Shown here in pieces: positions 40,914-51,198 of a DNA stretch of 64,000 bases (positions are counted from its first letter, which is position 1; each line of letters starts with the position of its first letter). The notes under the pieces are model-generated. The model was not told the DNA's origin and did not search any database. It saw nothing but the letters and a program-made list of their open reading frames with translations. The DNA is from Bacteroidota bacterium (GTDB taxonomy: Bacteria > Bacteroidota > Bacteroidia > Bacteroidales > Lentimicrobiaceae): contig WSXX01000014.1 of NCBI GenBank assembly GCA_009773515.1, positions 1 to 64,000 on the forward strand. The letters run 5' to 3'. A program made the position numbers and the translations under genes.

Positions 40914-42443
40914 GTGGCCAACAAGCAGTACTACCGCTCTCTTATTCAGGGAAGGCGGGAAGCCTGTTTGCTTGCAGATATTGACGGTGAGATATTGCTG
41001 ATAAATCCGGTATTTGAAGCTTTCAGCGGTTACAATGAAGAAGAATTGGCAGAGATAAAGCTCAGCGAAATCTTCCTTTCATTAGAAGGTGTTCATAATC
41101 CCCTTTCACAGGAAAATCTCAAAGAATTACATCATACATTTTACTTTTTGCTGGTTTCCAATGCCTTGAAACAGCTTACGCTGGAACTGAAAGAGATTGA
41201 AGGGCAGAAGTATCTTGGAATTATTCATGAATCAATTGACAACCCTGTGTCATCAGGTGTGGCTGAGGTGGCAAAAGAAAGCCAGCCAATAAATGTAACT
41301 GACAACACCCCTGTAAATGCTGTATCAGTATCCAAACAAAAAGAGCCGGAGAACGACAGTAATCTTCAGCACGAAATAAGAACTATGCTTAACGGAATTC
41401 TGGGTTATAGTTCGGTATTGAAACTTGAAAATACAATTACAGCAGATAAGCGCGTTGACAGTTATATTGATGGTATAATAAGCAATGGACAAAAAATCAA
41501 GGTTCTGCTTGATGAAAATATTTCAACAGACAGCAAAAAGCAACAAACTCACCTATCGCTGGTAAGTCCGTTGCTGGTGCTCAGGAAAATAATTATCCTG
41601 CTGGGTTCATTCAGTAAGGATCAGAATGTTGAAATTGAAATTCAGGGTTCGGAAGATTCTCTGGTTATTACAGATGAAAACCGTTTGCAGAATATTTTAT
41701 ATTTCCTTATTCACAAAGCAATTTTATACTGCCGTAAAGAAAAAGTAAACATAACAGTCGGCAAGGACACCAATCAGCAAAAGCTGAACATTGAGATTGA
41801 CAATATTGGAATTGACATTCCGAATTCTGTTATTCAGGAGATTAACCGCGAGAAAGTATTGCCGGAGTATAATGTTGATGCTCCTGCTTTCAAAAATAAC
41901 CCTGAAATTGCGGAGATTCTAAGTGATATTAATCTCATAGAAGGTAAACTTGAGTTTACAACGCAGAAGCAACACGAGCAAATGGCCGCACTGGCATTAC
42001 CCCTGAACAGCCAGAATACCCGCGAAGAAATTCTGAAATCAATAGAAACTGAAATTGCGGCCAAAAAAGTCCGTATATTAATTGTTGAGGATAATAAGGT
42101 CAATGCGAGAGTTTTAAGTTTATTTCTTGAAAAAATTTCAAACACTGAAATTGCCTATTCGGGAAACGAAGCTTTAAATCTTATTGAGAGCGCAAACAAT
42201 GCAGGCAGTAATTATAATGTCATTTTTATGGATATCGGTCTTCCGGAACCCTGGGACGGAATAATACTTAAAAAGGAGATTGAAAACCGATGGCCCGGAT
42301 ACCTGATGGTTCCGTTTGTAGCACAAACAGCTTTTGCACAGGATAGCTGGACAGACAGAATACTTCAGGGTGATTTCAGAAAATGCCTGATAAAACCAAT
42401 TGACAGGCTGGATGTGCTTCAAACAGTTAAAAAGCTCATTTAA
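40914..42443 (+). CDS. Hybrid PAS-HisKA-(degenerate HATPase)-REC signalling protein
   Basis: The 509-residue soluble protein has a PAS-like N-terminus (LLADIDGEILLINPVFEAFSG). A HisKA helix carries His153 in QHEIRTMLNGILGYS, followed by a HATPase-like region and a C-terminal receiver with Asp440 in VIFMDIGLP and Lys in CLIKPID. The ATPase part looks degenerate: the N-box reads FLIHKAILYC rather than N..NA, and the G1 box reads DNIGIDIP. It may be a pseudokinase whose receiver controls export. The GTG start at 40914 is uncertain, since no in-frame ATG lies nearby. It sits directly before wza/wzc. Confidence 0.8.
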   Translation: MANKQYYRSLIQGRREACLLADIDGEILLINPVFEAFSGYNEEELAEIKLSEIFLSLEGVHNPLSQENLKELHHTFYFLLVSNALKQLTLELKEIEGQKYLGIIHESIDNPVSSGVAEVAKESQPINVTDNTPVNAVSVSKQKEPENDSNLQHEIRTMLNGILGYSSVLKLENTITADKRVDSYIDGIISNGQKIKVLLDENISTDSKKQQTHLSLVSPLLVLRKIIILLGSFSKDQNVEIEIQGSEDSLVITDENRLQNILYFLIHKAILYCRKEKVNITVGKDTNQQKLNIEIDNIGIDIPNSVIQEINREKVLPEYNVDAPAFKNNPEIAEILSDINLIEGKLEFTTQKQHEQMAALALPLNSQNTREEILKSIETEIAAKKVRILIVEDNKVNARVLSLFLEKISNTEIAYSGNEALNLIESANNAGSNYNVIFMDIGLPEPWDGIILKKEIENRWPGYLMVPFVAQTAFAQDSWTDRILQGDFRKCLIKPIDRLDVLQTVKKLI

Positions 42444-42629
42444 AGAGACTTTTTCTTCACCATTCTATTTTAAAAAAATACACCTGTCCGGAATTATGAA
42501 AAAATAATCCTCCGGAAGTAAAGTTTTTTTATGTGTACCTATAATCAAATTACACTTAATGGCACATAATACAGGTTACTTTTACACCAATATGAAATAT
42601 ACATAAGAGTCTAGATATTGAGGAGCACT

Positions 42630-43442
42630 ATGGACAAGCTGAAAATAACAAAACAAATAATGACACTTGCAAAGACATTGGTTCTGGTAAGCAACCTGTT
42701 GTTGGTATCGTGTATCCCTCAGAGTAAATTAAATTTATTACAGACTCAGGAAGTTAACGACAGTTCGTTTGTGAATGATTTCATCACTGATACTGGATTT
42801 CTTACAGAATATCTGATTCAGCCAAATGATTACTTGTATGTCAACATCAGAACAATAGAGAAGGAATTAAGCAGCTTCTTAGAGCCCGGTTCAGGCATGA
42901 ACTTTATTAATTCTGAGAACCAGTCACTGCTTGGCTATAATGTAAATAATGAAGGCTATATATATTTCCCCTATTTAGGCGACATTAAACTTGGTGGTTT
43001 AACAATGATGCAGGCACACGATGCAATCAGGGAAAGTGCAACCAAAATACTTGGCGACAGGGTGAGAATAGACGTCAAACTCATCAACAATACAATCAAC
43101 GTTTTGGGAGAAGTGAATAAAGAAGGGCAGTACAATATGACCAAAGGCAAAATAACAATTATTGAAGCCCTGACTATTGCCGGAGGATTAACCAATTATG
43201 CCAAGAGGCAGCAAATCAAAGTTTTCCGTAAGATTAACGGTAAAGAAATGGTTTATCTGGTGGACATTACCAGTGGTAATCTGGTTAAAAACATGTTTTA
43301 CGTTTATCCCAACGACATGATATATGTAGAGGCAATGCGGGCTAAAGCTTTTGGTTTAACCCCAACTTTTTCAATAACGATGATTTCGACAATGCTGACT
43401 ACTGTGGTAGCAATCATGGTTCTGTTTGGAGGAATAAACTAA
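42630..43442 (+). CDS. wza: Wza-like polysaccharide export lipoprotein
   Basis: The 270-residue protein has a lipoprotein signal (VLVSNLLLVSCIP, lipobox VSC). A polysaccharide-export domain (IQPNDYLYVNI) and SLBB-type beta-grasp repeats follow (INVLGEVNKEGQY, IIEALTIAGGL). It ends with a C-terminal membrane helix (FSITMISTMLTTVVAIMVLF) instead of the amphipathic barrel helix of E. coli Wza, a feature common in Bacteroidota homologues. It would form part of the envelope export channel together with the Wzc-like protein encoded 11 bases downstream. The ATG at 42630 was chosen over the in-frame TTG at 42618. Confidence 0.9.
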   Translation: MDKLKITKQIMTLAKTLVLVSNLLLVSCIPQSKLNLLQTQEVNDSSFVNDFITDTGFLTEYLIQPNDYLYVNIRTIEKELSSFLEPGSGMNFINSENQSLLGYNVNNEGYIYFPYLGDIKLGGLTMMQAHDAIRESATKILGDRVRIDVKLINNTINVLGEVNKEGQYNMTKGKITIIEALTIAGGLTNYAKRQQIKVFRKINGKEMVYLVDITSGNLVKNMFYVYPNDMIYVEAMRAKAFGLTPTFSITMISTMLTTVVAIMVLFGGIN

Positions 43443-43453
43443 TTCGGGCAAAA

Positions 43454-45823
43454 ATGGGAAAGACGGTAAATTCTGTAAAATCTGAAATTAATATTGGCAG
43501 GATTCTGAGTAAATACCTGAAGAACTGGTATTTATTCGCATTATCATTCATAATTGCTACTCTTTTTGCCTGGAACGTCAATAAATATAATGAACCGCTT
43601 TACAGTTTGAGGACAAGCATTCTTATTGAAGATAAAACCAATTCTTCCATATTAAATGAGCGGGGAGCCATTTCATCATCCCCTTTGTTTCTCAATCAAA
43701 AACTTATTGAAAATCAGATTGCTCTCTTAAAATCGCATGTTCAGATAAAAAAAATCATTGAGAAACTTGATTTTGAGGTTTCCTATTTTTCGAAGGGCAA
43801 ATACATATGGAATGAGATTTACAAAGAGTCACCATTTGTAGTAAAAGTTGATACCGGGCATCGCCAGATCAGGTATAAAAAGATAAATCTGAAGTTTATT
43901 TCAGCTTCAGCTTATGAGATTTCGTCTGAAGAGATAGCTTCACTTAATAAACCAAAGACTTACAAAATCGGAGAACCTGCAATTTCTGATGAATACAGTT
44001 TTACGGTTCATCTGAGAGACCAATTGTCTGAAATCAACACCAATACCAGCTATGCTTTTCAGGTTAATGATATAAACGGACTGGTAAATCAGTACCTGAA
44101 TAAAACCAATGCCTATATTGAAAGAGGCCCGTCTATTATGGTAATTACCACAACTGGTTCCAATAAGGAGAAAGAAATGGATTACCTGAATCAGCTCACA
44201 AAAGAATTTTTGTTAAGTAATCTGGATAAGAAAAACCAGATGCTTACTAATATGCTTGGGTTTATCGATATTCAATTACAAGCTTTTGGCGAAGACCTGA
44301 GCATAACCGAACAGAAACTTGAAGAATTCAGGAAAAGCAATCAGTTTATGCAACTCGACCAGAAAATCGGGGCATTGTTGAAAAATCTTGATTCTGAGTC
44401 AAAAGACAGGAAAAATTTTCTTCTGGATCTTGATTATTATAACTATCTGAGTAATTACGTCAAAGAAAGGGAAGATATTGAGGATATTGTAATGCCATCT
44501 TCAATGGGCTATAACCTGCCGCTTTTTAACGATCTGGCAGGAAGGCTGTCTTTAAAAATCCAGGAGCGGGACAAGCTTCTGTCCAATTCAACAAAAAACA
44601 ATCCGTTTATTCAGATACTTGATCATGAAATCGATGTATTGAAAGAGTCATTGGTTGAGAGTATGCGCACTGTTATTGAGACAGTTGAGCAAAAAATCTC
44701 AAGTACAGAAGCCCGAATGACGGTAATGAACCAGGATTTTCTTTCTCTTCCCGGCATGGAACGCGAATATTTCTCGATTATGCGGAGATTTAAAATTATA
44801 GATAATCTTTATGATTTCTTATTAAAGCGCAAATCAGAAGTTGAGCTGCAAAGGGCTGCGAATATGCCGGATCATGAGATTATTGACATAGCCGGGGAAG
44901 CTGGGATTACAAATGTGTCAAAGAACCCCCGGACAGCTTATATGAACGCTTACATCTGGGCTATTTTGCTGCCAAGTGTATTTCTTTTTATGCTTGTTTA
45001 TTTTAACAACAGGATTCTTGCAATTGAAGATATTACAAGCAACACAGATGTTTCAGTTATCGGAACAGTGGCCAGTTACCCTTCGCAGGGACATGATATT
45101 GTGCTACGATCGCCGGGTTCATATTTTACTGAATTATTCAGAATCATCAGAATAAAACTTGATCTGCTGCCTGAAAAATCCCAGCAGGTGGTGGTAATCA
45201 CTTCTTCAACCCTTGAAGAAGGAAAAACATTCTTTGCTGCAAATATGGCTTCGGTATATGCGTTGACCGGAAAAAAATCTCTTTTTGTGGGTTTTGATTT
45301 CAGAAGTCCTGAAGAGCTTGAAGGCTTTGCGCTGAATACTGAAGTCGGAATTACCAATCACCTTGTCGGAGGATTTCCGCTTGATCAGGTAGTTCAGAAA
45401 ACATTTACAAAGAACCTTGATATACTTTTATCGGGGCCGGTTCCTCCGAATCCGGATGAACTGATTGAATCAGATAAAACGAAAAGTATGTTTGAACAGC
45501 TTCGGAAAAACTATGATTACATTATCATAGACACCCCTCCTATCGGGCTATTCGGAGATGCATACCTGCTCAACAAATACAGCGATGCAACATTATTTTT
45601 GGTTCGAAACAATTTTACGCGAAAACGTGAATTTGTAAGTTCCATCAATGAAGCTGTAAATAACCGCTTAAAAGGCCTGTGGATAGTTTACAACGATGTC
45701 AAACTGAAAGTAAGAGACAGCGACCTGAAAGCTTACGGAGGAGTTGCACCAAAAAGATTCATCCTTTATAAAATTTACCTTAAAGCAAGGAGATTAATAA
45801 TTGACTTTTTAAGAAACATCTGA
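43454..45823 (+). CDS. wzc: Wzc-like chain-length regulator and tyrosine autokinase
   Basis: The 789-residue protein has a Wzz domain bounded by two membrane helices (first at about residues 25-45, second near residue 510) and a long periplasmic coiled coil with the GNVR-type region. The cytoplasmic BY-kinase domain has Walker [16 protein letters not shown], Walker A-prime FVGFDFRSP and Walker [10 protein letters not shown]. The C-terminal tail has only three spaced tyrosines (AYGG, LYK, IYL), not the dense cluster of classical Wzc. It would control polymer length and export by cycles of autophosphorylation. No matching tyrosine phosphatase gene is visible nearby. Confidence 0.92.
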   Translation: MGKTVNSVKSEINIGRILSKYLKNWYLFALSFIIATLFAWNVNKYNEPLYSLRTSILIEDKTNSSILNERGAISSSPLFLNQKLIENQIALLKSHVQIKKIIEKLDFEVSYFSKGKYIWNEIYKESPFVVKVDTGHRQIRYKKINLKFISASAYEISSEEIASLNKPKTYKIGEPAISDEYSFTVHLRDQLSEINTNTSYAFQVNDINGLVNQYLNKTNAYIERGPSIMVITTTGSNKEKEMDYLNQLTKEFLLSNLDKKNQMLTNMLGFIDIQLQAFGEDLSITEQKLEEFRKSNQFMQLDQKIGALLKNLDSESKDRKNFLLDLDYYNYLSNYVKEREDIEDIVMPSSMGYNLPLFNDLAGRLSLKIQERDKLLSNSTKNNPFIQILDHEIDVLKESLVESMRTVIETVEQKISSTEARMTVMNQDFLSLPGMEREYFSIMRRFKIIDNLYDFLLKRKSEVELQRAANMPDHEIIDIAGEAGITNVSKNPRTAYMNAYIWAILLPSVFLFMLVYFNNRILAIEDITSNTDVSVIGTVASYPSQGHDIVLRSPGSYFTELFRIIRIKLDLLPEKSQQVVVITSSTLEEGKTFFAANMASVYALTGKKSLFVGFDFRSPEELEGFALNTEVGITNHLVGGFPLDQVVQKTFTKNLDILLSGPVPPNPDELIESDKTKSMFEQLRKNYDYIIIDTPPIGLFGDAYLLNKYSDATLFLVRNNFTRKREFVSSINEAVNNRLKGLWIVYNDVKLKVRDSDLKAYGGVAPKRFILYKIYLKARRLIIDFLRNI

Positions 45824-45839
45824 TCTAAAACTGGACAAT

Positions 45840-46958
45840 ATGAACAGAAAAGTTGCTTTGATTACCGGAATCACGGGGCAAGACGGTGCTTATTTATCTG
45901 AATACCTTATTAAACTAGGGTATATTGTACATGGTATCAAACGCCGGTCTTCGCTCTTTAATACAGATCGTATCGATCATTTGTATCAGGATCCTTTTGT
46001 AGATAACCAGAATTTTATTCTGCATTACGGTGATATGACTGACTCTACAAATCTGATCCGGATTGTTCAGGAAACACAGCCTGATGAAATTTATAACCTT
46101 GCTGCAATGTCGCATGTAAAGGTAAGTTTTGATACTGCAGAATACACCGCCAATGCTGACGGTATTGGAGCATTGCGATTACTGGAAGCCGTGCGCCTTT
46201 TGAATATGACCGAAAAAACCAGGATTTATCAGGCTTCAACATCTGAACTTTACGGACTGGTACAAGAAATTCCGCAAAGCGAAAAAACCCCGTTTTATCC
46301 CCGCTCACCTTATGCAATTGCAAAACTGTATGCTTACTGGATAATGATAAATTACCGTGAAGCTTATAATATGTATGCATGCAACGGCATTCTTTTTAAT
46401 CATGAATCACCCATCCGCGGAGAAACTTTTGTTACGCGCAAGATTACGATGGCTGTTGCAAAAATTGCAATGGGCATGCAGGACACCCTTCATCTTGGAA
46501 ACCTTTCGGCCAAACGCGACTGGGGACATGCCAAAGATTACATAAAAGCCATGCACCTGATTTTACAGCAAGAGAAGCCGGATGATTATGTAATAGCTAC
46601 GGGTGTTACAACCGAAGTGCGCGATTTTGTGAGACTGGCCTTTGAGGAAGTTGGGATTACCGTTGAATTTAAAGGTGAAGGCATAAATGAAACCGGAGTT
46701 GTAGTTTCATGCTCAATGCCTGAATATCAGGTAAAACCCGGAACCGTGGTAGTTAAAATTGACGAACGTTATTTCAGACCCACCGAAGTAGAATTGCTGA
46801 TTGGCGACCCAACCAAAGCAAAGCAAAAATTGGGATGGGAACCTGAGTATGATCTGAAAGGTTTGGTGAGTGATATGATGACCTCAGACATAAAACTCAT
46901 GCAGAAGGACAAATATCTTAAAGATGGTGGTTACGAAACACACAGCTACTATGAATAA
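45840..46958 (+). CDS. gmd: GDP-mannose 4,6-dehydratase
   Basis: The 372-residue SDR enzyme has the NAD(P) motif [15 protein letters not shown] at the N-terminus and the catalytic Tyr/Lys in [12 protein letters not shown]. Family-specific segments are [15 protein letters not shown] and [18 protein letters not shown]. It converts GDP-D-mannose to GDP-4-keto-6-deoxy-D-mannose, the first step to GDP-L-fucose. It overlaps the fucose synthase gene by eight bases, so both steps are encoded together. The internal insertion near residue 280 is a Gmd variant feature seen in Bacteroidota. Confidence 0.96.
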   Translation: MNRKVALITGITGQDGAYLSEYLIKLGYIVHGIKRRSSLFNTDRIDHLYQDPFVDNQNFILHYGDMTDSTNLIRIVQETQPDEIYNLAAMSHVKVSFDTAEYTANADGIGALRLLEAVRLLNMTEKTRIYQASTSELYGLVQEIPQSEKTPFYPRSPYAIAKLYAYWIMINYREAYNMYACNGILFNHESPIRGETFVTRKITMAVAKIAMGMQDTLHLGNLSAKRDWGHAKDYIKAMHLILQQEKPDDYVIATGVTTEVRDFVRLAFEEVGITVEFKGEGINETGVVVSCSMPEYQVKPGTVVVKIDERYFRPTEVELLIGDPTKAKQKLGWEPEYDLKGLVSDMMTSDIKLMQKDKYLKDGGYETHSYYE

Positions 46959-47919
46959 AAGTGAAAAAATACTGGTTGCTGGTGCTGCCGGAATGGTTGG
47001 CAGTGCTATTATACGCGCGCTGCTGGCAGAAGGCTATCAAAATATAAACGGAACCTACAGAAACCGTAAGCCTTCTGTTGGTTCTGATTTTATTGATTAC
47101 ATTCAGATAGATTTAATGGATCAGACTGCAGTAAAAAGCATGTATGAAACGCTGAAACCAGCTTATGTTTTTTATGCAGCGGCAAAAGTTGGAGGTATCG
47201 TGGCCAATAACACCTATCGTGCTGAATTCCTTTACGATAACCTTGTTATTCAAAACAATATTGTTCACAATGCATGGTTGAGCAAGGTAAAAAAACTCCT
47301 CTTTCTCGGAAGCTCCTGCATTTATCCGAAACACGCACCTCAGCCCATTAAAGAAGAATATTTACTTACCGGACTGCTGGAATACACCAATGAGCCTTAT
47401 GCCATTGCCAAAATAGCTGGTTTGAAGCTTTGTGAAAACTACAATATACAATATGGCACCGACTTTATCGCGGCAATGCCAACCAATCTTTACGGGCCTG
47501 AGGATAATTACGATTTGCAGAACTCGCATGTTTTACCGGCTCTGATCCGCAAATTCCATGAGGCGAAAACCAGTAAAACCGAAAAAGTAGTAATTTGGGG
47601 CACAGGATCGCCTTTGCGGGAGTTTATGCATGTTGATGACCTTGCTTCGGCCTGTGTTTTTCTGATGAATAACTACAGCGGTAACAAGTTCGTCAATATT
47701 GGCTGGGGCGAAGATATCTCCATAAAAGAACTGGCTCTTCTGGTAAAAAAGATCGTTGGATTTGAGGGAGATCTTGAGTTTGACACAACAAAACCTGACG
47801 GGACACCCCGAAAGCTGCTTGATGTTTCATTTTTGCGTTCACTGGGATTTAATCCATCTATACAGCTTGAAGATGGTATTAAAAATGCCTACGGCGATTT
47901 TCTCAACAAGTATCAATAA
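46951..47919 (+). CDS. fcl: GDP-L-fucose synthase
   Basis: The 322-residue SDR enzyme carries [15 protein letters not shown], the active-site Ser-Cys segment [12 protein letters not shown] and Tyr/Lys in [27 protein letters not shown] is typical of fucose synthases. It epimerises and reduces the Gmd product to GDP-L-fucose. The ATG at 46951 overlaps the last eight bases of gmd; the longer in-frame start at 46924 would extend into gmd and is less likely. Its product is a probable donor for glycosyltransferases of this locus. Confidence 0.96.
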   Translation: MNKSEKILVAGAAGMVGSAIIRALLAEGYQNINGTYRNRKPSVGSDFIDYIQIDLMDQTAVKSMYETLKPAYVFYAAAKVGGIVANNTYRAEFLYDNLVIQNNIVHNAWLSKVKKLLFLGSSCIYPKHAPQPIKEEYLLTGLLEYTNEPYAIAKIAGLKLCENYNIQYGTDFIAAMPTNLYGPEDNYDLQNSHVLPALIRKFHEAKTSKTEKVVIWGTGSPLREFMHVDDLASACVFLMNNYSGNKFVNIGWGEDISIKELALLVKKIVGFEGDLEFDTTKPDGTPRKLLDVSFLRSLGFNPSIQLEDGIKNAYGDFLNKYQ

Positions 47920-47937
47920 GTCTAAAGTTCAAATAAT

Positions 47938-48819
47938 ATGCTGAATCACGGAACTTCTAACCATAACACTTCAGACGCTGACGAAGTCTGGACAATGGTT
48001 TTAAAACCCAAACGCAGTCTTTTTGAAATTAACCTCAAAGAACTGTGGCAATACCGCGATCTGATAGGTCTTTTTGTCAGAAGAGATTTTGTTTCAAAAT
48101 ATAAACAGACCATTCTTGGTCCCATCTGGTTTATTATTCAGCCGTTGTTGACTACCCTTATGTTTACAGTTGTTTTTGGAAACATAGCCGGAATACCAAC
48201 TGACGGGATTCCTAAAATGTTGTTTTACATGGCTGGAATCGTAGGATGGAATTACTTTTCAACCTGTTTGAACGATACATCGCAAACCTTTATAAAAAAT
48301 GCATCCATCTTTGGTAAAGTCTATTTTCCAAGGCTGGCAATGCCCATTTCCATTGTAATATCAAACCTGGTAAGCTTTGTGATTCAATTCCTCTTTTTGC
48401 TCGGCTTTCTTGCCTATTTTATGATTCAGGGAGCTGATGTAAATCCGGGACCTGCAGTTTTACTGATCCCTTTCCTGGTTTTAATTATCGCAGCAATGGG
48501 TCTGGGTTTTGGAATTATAATATCATCACTCACAACCAAATACCGCGATCTGGTTCATCTGGTAACATTTGGAGTTACACTCTGGATGTATGCAACACCG
48601 GTTATTTACCCCTTATCGGAAATACCCGAAAAGTATAGAATGTTTGTGCTGGCAAATCCAATGACGCCAATAATCGAAACATTTAAAACAGCTTTACTCG
48701 GAACAGGCAGCGTAAACTACATGCAACTGCTTTATTCTCTCGGCTTTACAATTGTATTGCTGTTTGCAGGTATTCTGATTTTCAATAAGGTTGAAAGAAC
48801 CTTTATGGATACCGTTTAA
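47938..48819 (+). CDS. wzm: Polysaccharide ABC transporter permease (Wzm)
   Basis: The 293-residue inner-membrane permease of the ABC-2 type has about six helices. The ABC-2 polysaccharide exporter signature is visible at RRDFVSKYKQTILGPIWFII, and the family-typical YRDLVHLV and VIYPLSEIPEKYR lie near the end. With the ATPase encoded next it would move undecaprenol-linked O-antigen across the inner membrane. The upstream N-terminal tail of about 30 residues is soluble. Confidence 0.94.
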   Translation: MLNHGTSNHNTSDADEVWTMVLKPKRSLFEINLKELWQYRDLIGLFVRRDFVSKYKQTILGPIWFIIQPLLTTLMFTVVFGNIAGIPTDGIPKMLFYMAGIVGWNYFSTCLNDTSQTFIKNASIFGKVYFPRLAMPISIVISNLVSFVIQFLFLLGFLAYFMIQGADVNPGPAVLLIPFLVLIIAAMGLGFGIIISSLTTKYRDLVHLVTFGVTLWMYATPVIYPLSEIPEKYRMFVLANPMTPIIETFKTALLGTGSVNYMQLLYSLGFTIVLLFAGILIFNKVERTFMDTV

Positions 48820-48867
48820 CACCAGCAGGTAATATCAAATTAAAACAAAGAACCTAAAATCCGGATC

Positions 48868-50124
48868 ATGTCTGACGCAGTTATAAAATTTGAGAATGTT
48901 TCAAAACAATACAGGTTGGGATCTGTAGGTACTGGAACCTTAAGCCACGACCTTAACCGTTTTCTGGCTAAAATCAGAGGAAAGGAAGATCCGACTCAGA
49001 AAGTCGGAGTGGTAAATACTTTGAATTCACGTGATGGTGAATTTGTCTGGGCTCTGCAGAATATCAACTTCTCTCTCAACGATGGTGAAGTGCTTGGTGT
49101 TGTTGGGAAAAACGGAGCAGGTAAGTCAACTTTGCTGAAATTATTGTCGAAAGTAACCGCACCCACCACAGGAGAAATTAAGGTTAAAGGACGCATTGCC
49201 AGTTTGCTGGAGGTTGGAACCGGTTTTCATCCTGAACTTACCGGAAAAGAGAATATTTACCTTAACGGTGCCATTCTTGGAATGACCAAAAGGGAAATTA
49301 CCTCAAAATTTGATGAAATTGTTGACTTTTCAGGTGTCAGTAAATATGTTGACACTCCGGTAAAACGATATTCTTCAGGAATGTACGTAAGACTGGCTTT
49401 CGCGGTGGCTGCTCATCTTGAGCCTGAGATTCTGATAGTTGATGAAGTGCTTGCAGTTGGTGATGCTGAATTTCAGAAAAAAGCAATCGGAAAAATGCAA
49501 TCTGTTTCAAAAAGTGGCCGGACTGTGCTTTTTGTAAGCCATAATCTTACTGCTGTTGAACAACTTTGTACCAGAGGTCTTTTGCTCCAAAATGGTTTGC
49601 TTAAGATGGAAGGCCCGATAAACGACATTACAACTGCCTATAAAAAAGCATCGGTGAATGAAAATGAATTACGCCGTTCAGGTACCAGGCATGTAGAATT
49701 TCTGGACTATAAAATGGTAAACCTTGACCGTAAACAAACCGATGAAGTCTATCTGGGCGAATCGTTTGTAGTTGAAACTGTTTTCAAGGCCAAAGAAAAT
49801 GTTGATTATACTGACCTCACGCTTGATATAAGAAACGATTCGAACGAATTTATCGGTCATATCACCAATTCTGATGATTTGTTTGAGGTTAAAAATATCA
49901 ATAAAGGTCAGGAAGTAAAAGTCTCTGTTACTGTTAAAGATATTTCATTTGCTCCCGGAACCTACTACATTTCGCTTTGGCTGGGAAACAATTACGGCAC
50001 TTATGATTATATCGAAAATTGCCTTCGTTTCAGCATTAAACAAGGCGATGCGTTTATTCAACGGCCATACCCTTTCGATAAAAGAGCAAAAACAGTTTTA
50101 AGATCTGAGTGGTTGTTTGATTAA
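48868..50124 (+). CDS. wzt: Polysaccharide ABC transporter ATPase with carbohydrate-binding domain (Wzt)
   Basis: The 418-residue protein has an ABC domain with Walker A VGKNGAGKSTLLKLL, signature YSSGMYVRLAFAVA and Walker B EILIVDEVLAVGD, and H-loop VSHNL. After about residue 280 comes a Wzt_C beta-sandwich domain (EVLEF... to the end) that recognises a terminal modification of the polymer in known two-domain Wzt proteins. It is therefore likely that this exporter recognises a capped chain. It lies 48 bases after wzm. Confidence 0.95.
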   Translation: MSDAVIKFENVSKQYRLGSVGTGTLSHDLNRFLAKIRGKEDPTQKVGVVNTLNSRDGEFVWALQNINFSLNDGEVLGVVGKNGAGKSTLLKLLSKVTAPTTGEIKVKGRIASLLEVGTGFHPELTGKENIYLNGAILGMTKREITSKFDEIVDFSGVSKYVDTPVKRYSSGMYVRLAFAVAAHLEPEILIVDEVLAVGDAEFQKKAIGKMQSVSKSGRTVLFVSHNLTAVEQLCTRGLLLQNGLLKMEGPINDITTAYKKASVNENELRRSGTRHVEFLDYKMVNLDRKQTDEVYLGESFVVETVFKAKENVDYTDLTLDIRNDSNEFIGHITNSDDLFEVKNINKGQEVKVSVTVKDISFAPGTYYISLWLGNNYGTYDYIENCLRFSIKQGDAFIQRPYPFDKRAKTVLRSEWLFD

Positions 50125-50134
50125 TTCTTTTGTT

Positions 50135-51160
50135 ATGGAAAACCTGCCCCTTGTCAGCATTTTAATGCCGGTATACAATGGCCGCGAATACCTCAGGCCT
50201 GCCATTGACAGCCTGCTGGAGCAAACCTTCAGGAATTTTGAACTGATCATTGTGAACGACGGTTCAAAAGACGATTCTCAGGATATTATTGATTCTTACA
50301 ATGATGCACGAATTGTCTCTCTTAAACAGGAAAATCAGGGCGTAGCGCGATCCCTGAACAATGGTTTGAAAGTCGCCAAAGGAAAATACGTGAGGCGTCA
50401 TGATGCAGATGATATATCAACTCCCGATTCATTGCAGATTCAGGTTGATTTCCTTGAATCACATCCTGATTATGTTATGGTTTGCAATCAGCAGGCTTTC
50501 ATGACTTCAAACGGGAAGATTGCAAAAAACCACAGGGTTCCAAGAAATAAGTTCTTCGGAGGAAAAATGTTGAAAGATCTGACTTTTGATGATTTTTCCG
50601 CTTCGGCATCCAGCCCTGTTGTGCATGGAACCGCTTGTTATCGAAAACTTGAAGTTCTGGAGGCCGGTTGCTACAGACCTGAATTTATTGTTGCAGAAGA
50701 CAATGATTTGTGGCTGAGGCTTTTGGAAAAAAGCAAAATCGCAGTATTGAGCGATTGCACCTATTTCATGCGAATACATGGCGGTTCGGCAACCCATTTT
50801 CATTCTGAAAAAATTCAACATTTCCGCAATCTGCTTATCAGTTATGCAGGGCAGCGAAAAGCAACCGGTTATGATCCGATAATGCGCGGTGTGCATATTC
50901 CATATGCTCAGAAAAAATCTGATCAACCTTCATTGCCTCAGTATAAACCGGGCAAATACTACAGAGATGATTTAAGATACATCTATGGGCTTTATGCCGA
51001 TGCAGGAGATTACAGCTTGTTGTGGAGCGTTTTCAGCGAAATTATTTCAGATGGCTGGAAAGATCCACGAACATATAAACTTTTGCTTTTTCCTTTAATT
51101 GGAAGCCGGTTAATTAGTGTTGGTGTGACGATTAAACAGTTTTTTCGCAGAATATCTTAA
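50135..51160 (+). CDS. Family 2 (GT-A) glycosyltransferase
   Basis: The 341-residue protein starts with the GT2 signature PLVSILMPVYNGREYLRPAI and has the donor-binding NDGSKDDSQ and the DxD-type RRHDADDISTPDS. The base-proximal acid region is AEDNDLWLRLLEKS. It is soluble or peripherally bound. The ATG at 50135 is preferred to the in-frame ATG at 50117, which lies inside the wzt gene. It starts 10 bases after wzt. The sugar and acceptor are unknown. Confidence 0.88.
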   Translation: MENLPLVSILMPVYNGREYLRPAIDSLLEQTFRNFELIIVNDGSKDDSQDIIDSYNDARIVSLKQENQGVARSLNNGLKVAKGKYVRRHDADDISTPDSLQIQVDFLESHPDYVMVCNQQAFMTSNGKIAKNHRVPRNKFFGGKMLKDLTFDDFSASASSPVVHGTACYRKLEVLEAGCYRPEFIVAEDNDLWLRLLEKSKIAVLSDCTYFMRIHGGSATHFHSEKIQHFRNLLISYAGQRKATGYDPIMRGVHIPYAQKKSDQPSLPQYKPGKYYRDDLRYIYGLYADAGDYSLLWSVFSEIISDGWKDPRTYKLLLFPLIGSRLISVGVTIKQFFRRIS

Positions 51161-51198
51161 GACTCATTGGCTGTAATCATGATTATTAAACAGATGGA

